From Aromatoleum aromaticum EbN1 (GTDB taxonomy: Bacteria > Pseudomonadota > Gammaproteobacteria > Burkholderiales > Rhodocyclaceae): DNA of 64,000 nt. A program made the position numbers and the translations under genes. The notes under the pieces were generated by a model. It was not told the origin of the DNA. It searched no databases and saw only the letters and a list, made by a program, of their open reading frames with translations. This document shows positions 57,940 to 64,000 of the stretch, in pieces. How positions within the stretch are numbered: the first letter of the stretch is position 1; every line of letters begins with the position of its first letter. The stretch is from assembly GCF_000025965.1 (NCBI RefSeq), contig NC_006513.1, positions 3,961,400 to 4,025,399 of the forward strand. The letters run 5' to 3'.

Positions 57940-58556
57940 AAGTCAAATACCACCGGCAAAGCCGGTGGCTTGATTTTGTGAGCGCCTCAAAGGCGCCCAT
58001 GAAACCGTGGGCCGCCCCTGGCGGCTACGCCATCGGAAGCCTCATCTGATCGTAACGCTCGTCCTCCTCTTCCTGAGCGCGGATGTACGCCCGCACGATC
58101 GCTTCGTCCAGACCGACCGTAGAAACGAAGTAGCCGCGCGCCCAGAAGTTCTCGCCAGTAAAGTTCTTCTGTCGGCCGCCGAACCGTCGCGCGATCTGGA
58201 TCGCACTCTTGCCCTTCAGATACCCGACCACGTTTGAGACCGCATACTTGGGCGGAATGCTCAGGCACATGTGCACGTGATCGCCCATCAGATGCCCCTC
58301 CACAATCTTCGACTCCTTGTGTGCCGCCAACTCGTGGAGCATCTCCCCAAGATGCCGACGTAACGCCCCGAACAGCTTCTTCTTGCGCCTCTTCGGTATG
58401 AACACCACCTGATACTTACACTCCCATCTCGTGTGACTCAGGCTCTGATACTCTTTCATCGTGAATCTCCTTCTCTTGGCGGAGATCGAAAATTCACGCT
58501 GACCGTCGTATAGGTCAAACCTCTGTGAGTCCCCCGGCAAAGCCGGGGGCTTACCT
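57940..58556 (-). mobile_element. IS200/IS605-family element
   Basis: One transposase gene is bracketed by two small hairpins: CCACCGGC-AAA-GCCGGTGG (57950-57968) and CCCCCGGC-AAA-GCCGGGGG (58531-58549). Both share the CCGGCAAAGCCGG core, as expected of the imperfect subterminal palindromes that TnpA recognises as single-stranded DNA. There are no terminal inverted repeats and no accessory tnpB, consistent with IS200. Exact ends cannot be fixed by eye. Confidence 0.8.
58025..58459 (-). CDS. tnpA: IS200-type transposase TnpA (Y1-transposase)
   Basis: A 144-residue HUH endonuclease. The HUH pair is His61 and His63 in GDHVHMCLS, and the catalytic Tyr is Tyr125 in RAYIRAQ. AAGGAG stands eight bases before the ATG at 58459; the longer upstream frame crosses the terminal hairpin. 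Full length. Its codons about 57-141 recur without a mismatch at 62581-62839. Confidence 0.92.
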   Translation of the reverse strand: MKEYQSLSHTRWECKYQVVFIPKRRKKKLFGALRRHLGEMLHELAAHKESKIVEGHLMGDHVHMCLSIPPKYAVSNVVGYLKGKSAIQIARRFGGRQKNFTGENFWARGYFVSTVGLDEAIVRAYIRAQEEEDERYDQMRLPMA

Positions 58557-58559
58557 CAT

Positions 58560-58970
58560 TACCGAGTCATTCGGTGACGACGATGACGATTTGTTGAGGT
58601 CGCAAAAGGCTGCTTCAGGCCTTCATCGCCGCCATCAGTGCCTGATTTCCCATCAGCTTCATTACCGGCGACTCACGGTGCCCCGGCATCTGCTCGCAGC
58701 GGTGCTCGACGAACCGATCTGGGGCCGGGTCCCGGAGATGCTGACGAACATGGGGCCTGGAGAGGCCCCCCACGGAGCTGCATTCGGGCCCCTTGCTTCT
58801 CCTATTGCGTGCAAGTTCAAATTGCTTGCATCTTCGGCCAGGAGACACCGAACGCCGCACACGATGCAATGATTGCAATGGACTGGAGGCATGCCCGAGT
58901 AGCGCGATCGCATGCGTGATGCGGTGAAGCCACGGCAGCCCGAGCCGGGAAAGACTTCCCGGCCCTGCCT
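58560..58970. other. Region between IS200 and acnA, no gene recognised
   Basis: About 410 bases. Short frames on both strands have mixed character: on the plus strand RHLLAAVLDEPIWGRVPEML, on the minus strand the C terminus HRESPVMKLMGNQALMAAMKA cut short. They may be degenerate fragments of an accessory gene, but nothing can be named. Confidence 0.4.
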
Positions 58971-61932
<2,962 letters not shown>

Positions 61933-61945
61933 GAGTTGCCGGACC

Positions 61946-61966
61946 TGCGCGCGGTCACCGCGCGCA
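61946..61966. repeat. Perfect inverted repeat at the scar
   Basis: TGCGCGCGGT and ACCGCGCGCA flank a single central base. It lies just after the reductase stop and just before the SdhB-like remnant. There is no T-run, so it is not a convincing terminator; it may mark the rearrangement joint. Confidence 0.5.
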
Positions 61967-61967
61967 A

Positions 61968-62580
61968 TCAATAACCGGCAAATTCTTCGGTGCGGATGTT
62001 GTCTTCGCTGACCTCGAGGCTCACCAGCAGTGCTCGCATGGCCTTGACCATGCCGTCCGGACCGGACAGGTAGTAAATGGGCCGATGCAAGTCCGGTACG
62101 TATTTCCTCACCATCGCGGCATCGACGCGGCCGTGCTCTCCGGGCCAGCCATCCGGCGCCGAGCTGAAGGTCGGGACGTAACGGAAATTCGGATTCTCCT
62201 TGGCCAGTCGCTCGAAATCACTTTTCAGCGGCAGGTCGTCCGGCGTGCGGCTGGCGTGCAGCAAGGTGATCTGGTGCGCGGTCCTGTCATGAGTAGCCTG
62301 GGCGATCATGCTGCGCACCGGGGTGACGCCGATGCCGCCGATGATGAAAACCGCCGGGGTAGATTCGGTCTTGTGCAGCGTGAAGTCACCGTACGGCGCA
62401 TCGAGCTTGACCTCGGTGCCGATCGGCAGATTCTTCAGCACTCGTTTGAAGGCGGTGTCGCGCATGCGGGTCGCTGCGACCAGGTCGGACTCGTAAGGCG
62501 CCTGCACCAGTGAAAACCCGCGCGTATTGCCTTCGTCGTCGGTCTCGGGTGGGTCGATCAGCGTGTAGTCGGCGAATTGT
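61968..62580 (-). pseudogene. Ferredoxin/flavodoxin-reductase-type gene lacking its N terminus
   Basis: From 62580 the frame reads QFADYTLIDPPETDDEGN, RGFSLVQAPYE (FAD-binding RxxS motif) and, later, GGIGVTPVRSM (NAD(P)-binding), ending EEFAGY. About 204 codons remain of a roughly 240-residue FNR-family reductase. The first residues are replaced by a 259-bp piece of the IS200 transposase. The rest looks undamaged; an internal ATG at 62507 could in principle start a shorter protein, but without the first FAD strand. Confidence 0.8.
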
Positions 62581-62839
62581 CGGAAGCCTCATCTGATCGT
62601 AACGCTCGTCCTCCTCTTCCTGAGCGCGGATGTACGCCCGCACGATCGCTTCGTCCAGACCGACCGTAGAAACGAAGTAGCCGCGCGCCCAGAAGTTCTC
62701 GCCAGTAAAGTTCTTCTGTCGGCCGCCGAACCGTCGCGCGATCTGGATCGCACTCTTGCCCTTCAGATACCCGACCACGTTTGAGACCGCATACTTGGGC
62801 GGAATGCTCAGGCACATGTGCACGTGATCGCCCATCAGA
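62581..62839 (-). repeat. 259-bp exact copy of the inside of the IS200 tnpA
   Basis: Bases 62581-62839 match 58034-58292 with no difference seen. They cover TnpA codons about 57-141, so both the start and the last three codons are missing, and no terminal hairpin is present. It is fused in a different frame to the reductase remnant on one side and meets IS3-type sequence on the other. It is a recombination product rather than a transposed copy. Confidence 0.92.
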
Positions 62840-63083
62840 GAGGTGGCCCCGATTGTCTGGACAGGGAATCCGGTTCGATAAGTGGAGCCTTGCCGGTTAG
62901 GGCCGGGGGCCCGAGGTCTGGGTTGGTTTTGACTTTCTCATATTTTATAAAAATCGGTTCGAGCTCGGTGGAGCTTGTGGGCGAAGGGCTGCGCGGTGGG
63001 AAAGTCGTCAGACTTTTCCACGGCAAGCGGCCCGGTGCGCGAAGCGCATCGTCCATAAATCCACGGAGCCAGCCTTTGTGCCG

Positions 63084-63917
63084 TCATGCCGCCAGCGGCG
63101 TCTCATCGCGGAGCGCGCCGAAGTACGCCTGGTCGGGGGTGCGCCCGTCGTGAGCGCGGTGCGGCCGGCGTTCGTTGTAGAAGCGCAGGTAGGCGCCCAG
63201 GTGGGCCTTGGCCTCGGCGACGCTGTCATAGGCCTTGAGGTACACCTCTTCGTATTTCACGCTCTTCCACAGCCGCTCGACGAAGACGTTGTCGCGCCAG
63301 CAGCCCTTGCCGTCCATGCTGATCTGGATGCCGTTGTCTTTGAGCAGGTCGGTGAAATCGGTGCTGGTGAACTGGCATCCCTGATCGGTGTTGAAGATCT
63401 CCGGGCGGCCGTAGCGATGCAGCGCTTCGCGCACCGCATCGAGGCAGAAGTCGGTGGTCAGCGTGTTCGACAGCCGCCACGCCAGCACTCGGCGCGAGGA
63501 CCAATCGATGATGGCGAACAGATACACGAAACCCTTGCGCATCGGGATGTAGGTGATGTCGGCGGCCCACGCCTGGTTGGGGCGTTCGATCTTCAGATCC
63601 CGCAGCAGGTACGGATAGATCTCGTCACCGCGGCGGCGCCGGGACGTGTTGGGCTTGCGATAGAGCGCCTCGATGCCCATGCGGCGCATCAGCGTGCCGA
63701 CGTGCTTGCGCCCGATCGCATGCCCCTCGGCGCGCAGCAAATCCCGCAGCATCCGCGCTCCGGCAAACGGGTGCTCGAGATGCAGTTCGTCCATCCGGCG
63801 CATCAGCGCCAGATCGTGCGCCGACACTTCTCGCGGCGTGTAGTACATCGACGAGCGCGCCAGACGCAGAATCCGGCATTGCTGCGTCAGCGGCAGTTCA
63901 TGGGTGCGGTCGATCAT
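63084..63917 (-). CDS. IS3-family transposase OrfB
   Basis: A 277-residue DDE integrase-like protein. The HTH_21 region (HLEHPFAGARMLRDLLRAEG) precedes the catalytic domain with acidic residues in WAADITYIP, FNTDQGCQFTS and NVFVERLWKSVKYEEV. The ATG overlaps the orfA stop (ATGA), where programmed -1 frameshifting usually makes the OrfAB transposase. Intact. Confidence 0.93.
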   Translation of the reverse strand: MIDRTHELPLTQQCRILRLARSSMYYTPREVSAHDLALMRRMDELHLEHPFAGARMLRDLLRAEGHAIGRKHVGTLMRRMGIEALYRKPNTSRRRRGDEIYPYLLRDLKIERPNQAWAADITYIPMRKGFVYLFAIIDWSSRRVLAWRLSNTLTTDFCLDAVREALHRYGRPEIFNTDQGCQFTSTDFTDLLKDNGIQISMDGKGCWRDNVFVERLWKSVKYEEVYLKAYDSVAEAKAHLGAYLRFYNERRPHRAHDGRTPDQAYFGALRDETPLAA

Positions 63918-64000
63918 TTTCTTGCGCTCAGCAGGCCCGCCTTGGTGAGCGCGCTTTCTAAAAAATCATTCTCCAGCGTCAGCTGCCCGATCTTGGCGTG
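63914..64000 (-). CDS. IS3-family OrfA, C-terminal end (cut by window edge)
   Basis: Twenty-eight codons remain: HAKIGQLTLENDFLESALTK and then AGLLSARK before the stop. This leucine-zipper-like tail is typical of IS3 OrfA. It overlaps orfB by four bases. Confidence 0.85.
   Translation of the reverse strand, partial: HAKIGQLTLENDFLESALTKAGLLSARK

Larger units (their letters stand above)
62840..64000 (-). mobile_element. IS3-family element, cut by the window edge
   Basis: Contains a complete orfB and the end of orfA on the minus strand. Its end on this side lies between 62840 and about 62860 (GGTGGCCCCGATTGTCTGG). About 240 bases lie between that end and the orfB stop, including an A/T-rich stretch at 62935-62955. 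The other end is outside the window. Confidence 0.8.

Noticed and set aside
58525-58872. A 115-codon plus-strand frame beside the IS200 element
   Set aside because: It begins in the transposon end hairpin and shows no ribosome-binding site or family resemblance.

Overview
The window looks like a chromosome segment of a betaproteobacterium of the Rhodocyclales (Azoarcus/Aromatoleum/Thauera lineage). This is inferred from the very GC-rich coding sequence, the gntR-sdhCDAB-sdhE-gltA-sucAB-lpd gene order with mdh divergent, the SdhE and IF-1 types, and the mix of respiratory and oxygenase genes. No sequence search was run, so the genus is a guess. No tRNA, rRNA or CRISPR array was recognised.

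Left part (1-18240): housekeeping genes, nearly all on the minus strand. A DinG/YoaA-type helicase, a PmtA-like methyltransferase and the ZapE ATPase flank a TCA-cycle block. Reading on the minus strand the block runs gntR, sdhC, sdhD, sdhA, sdhB, sdhE, gltA, an intrinsic terminator, sucA, sucB, lpd, a hairpin, zapE. Divergent from gntR is mdh, with a strong sigma-70-type promoter and a perfect 16-bp palindrome between them (probable GntR operator). A CitE-like lyase and an IF-1 gene follow mdh.

Middle part (18241-38000): mixed genes. They are a cyclase-FHA protein, an MsbA-like ABC exporter, a membrane TVP38/flavoprotein disulfide reductase fusion, an MscS channel, a two-gene unit of a GNAT acyltransferase and a 33-hexad beta-solenoid protein, an Xre-RES toxin-antitoxin pair, and a three-gene signalling unit (OmpR regulator, SsuA-like binding lipoprotein, hybrid histidine kinase). 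A plus-strand row of a ferritin-like diiron protein, a DUF3455 protein, a methyltransferase and a BBE-type flavoprotein oxidase follows.

Right part (38000-64000): accessory and rearranged DNA. A TetR gene with two operator-like repeats controls a YhiI-RbbA-YhhJ-type efflux operon. Then come an internally deleted IS3 relic, a stand-alone molybdopterin oxidoreductase, an IS110 transposase, a cupin, two AhpD-like genes divergent from a MocR regulator, a rhomboid protease and ilvD. A cytochrome P450 gene is split by an IS21-family element; removing the element and one GGA repeat restores an uninterrupted 388-codon frame. An IS200/IS605 element, a long AcnA aconitase and a scar region end the window. 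In the scar, fragments of an iron-sulfur protein and a ferredoxin-reductase gene abut a 259-bp exact copy of the inside of the IS200 transposase and then an IS3-family element cut by the window edge.

The clearest biology is the co-ordinated TCA regulon and the insertion-sequence history on the right. The best candidates for something poorly described are the beta-solenoid/GNAT pair, the binding-lipoprotein/kinase unit, and the TVP38-reductase fusion whose expected catalytic His is a Tyr.
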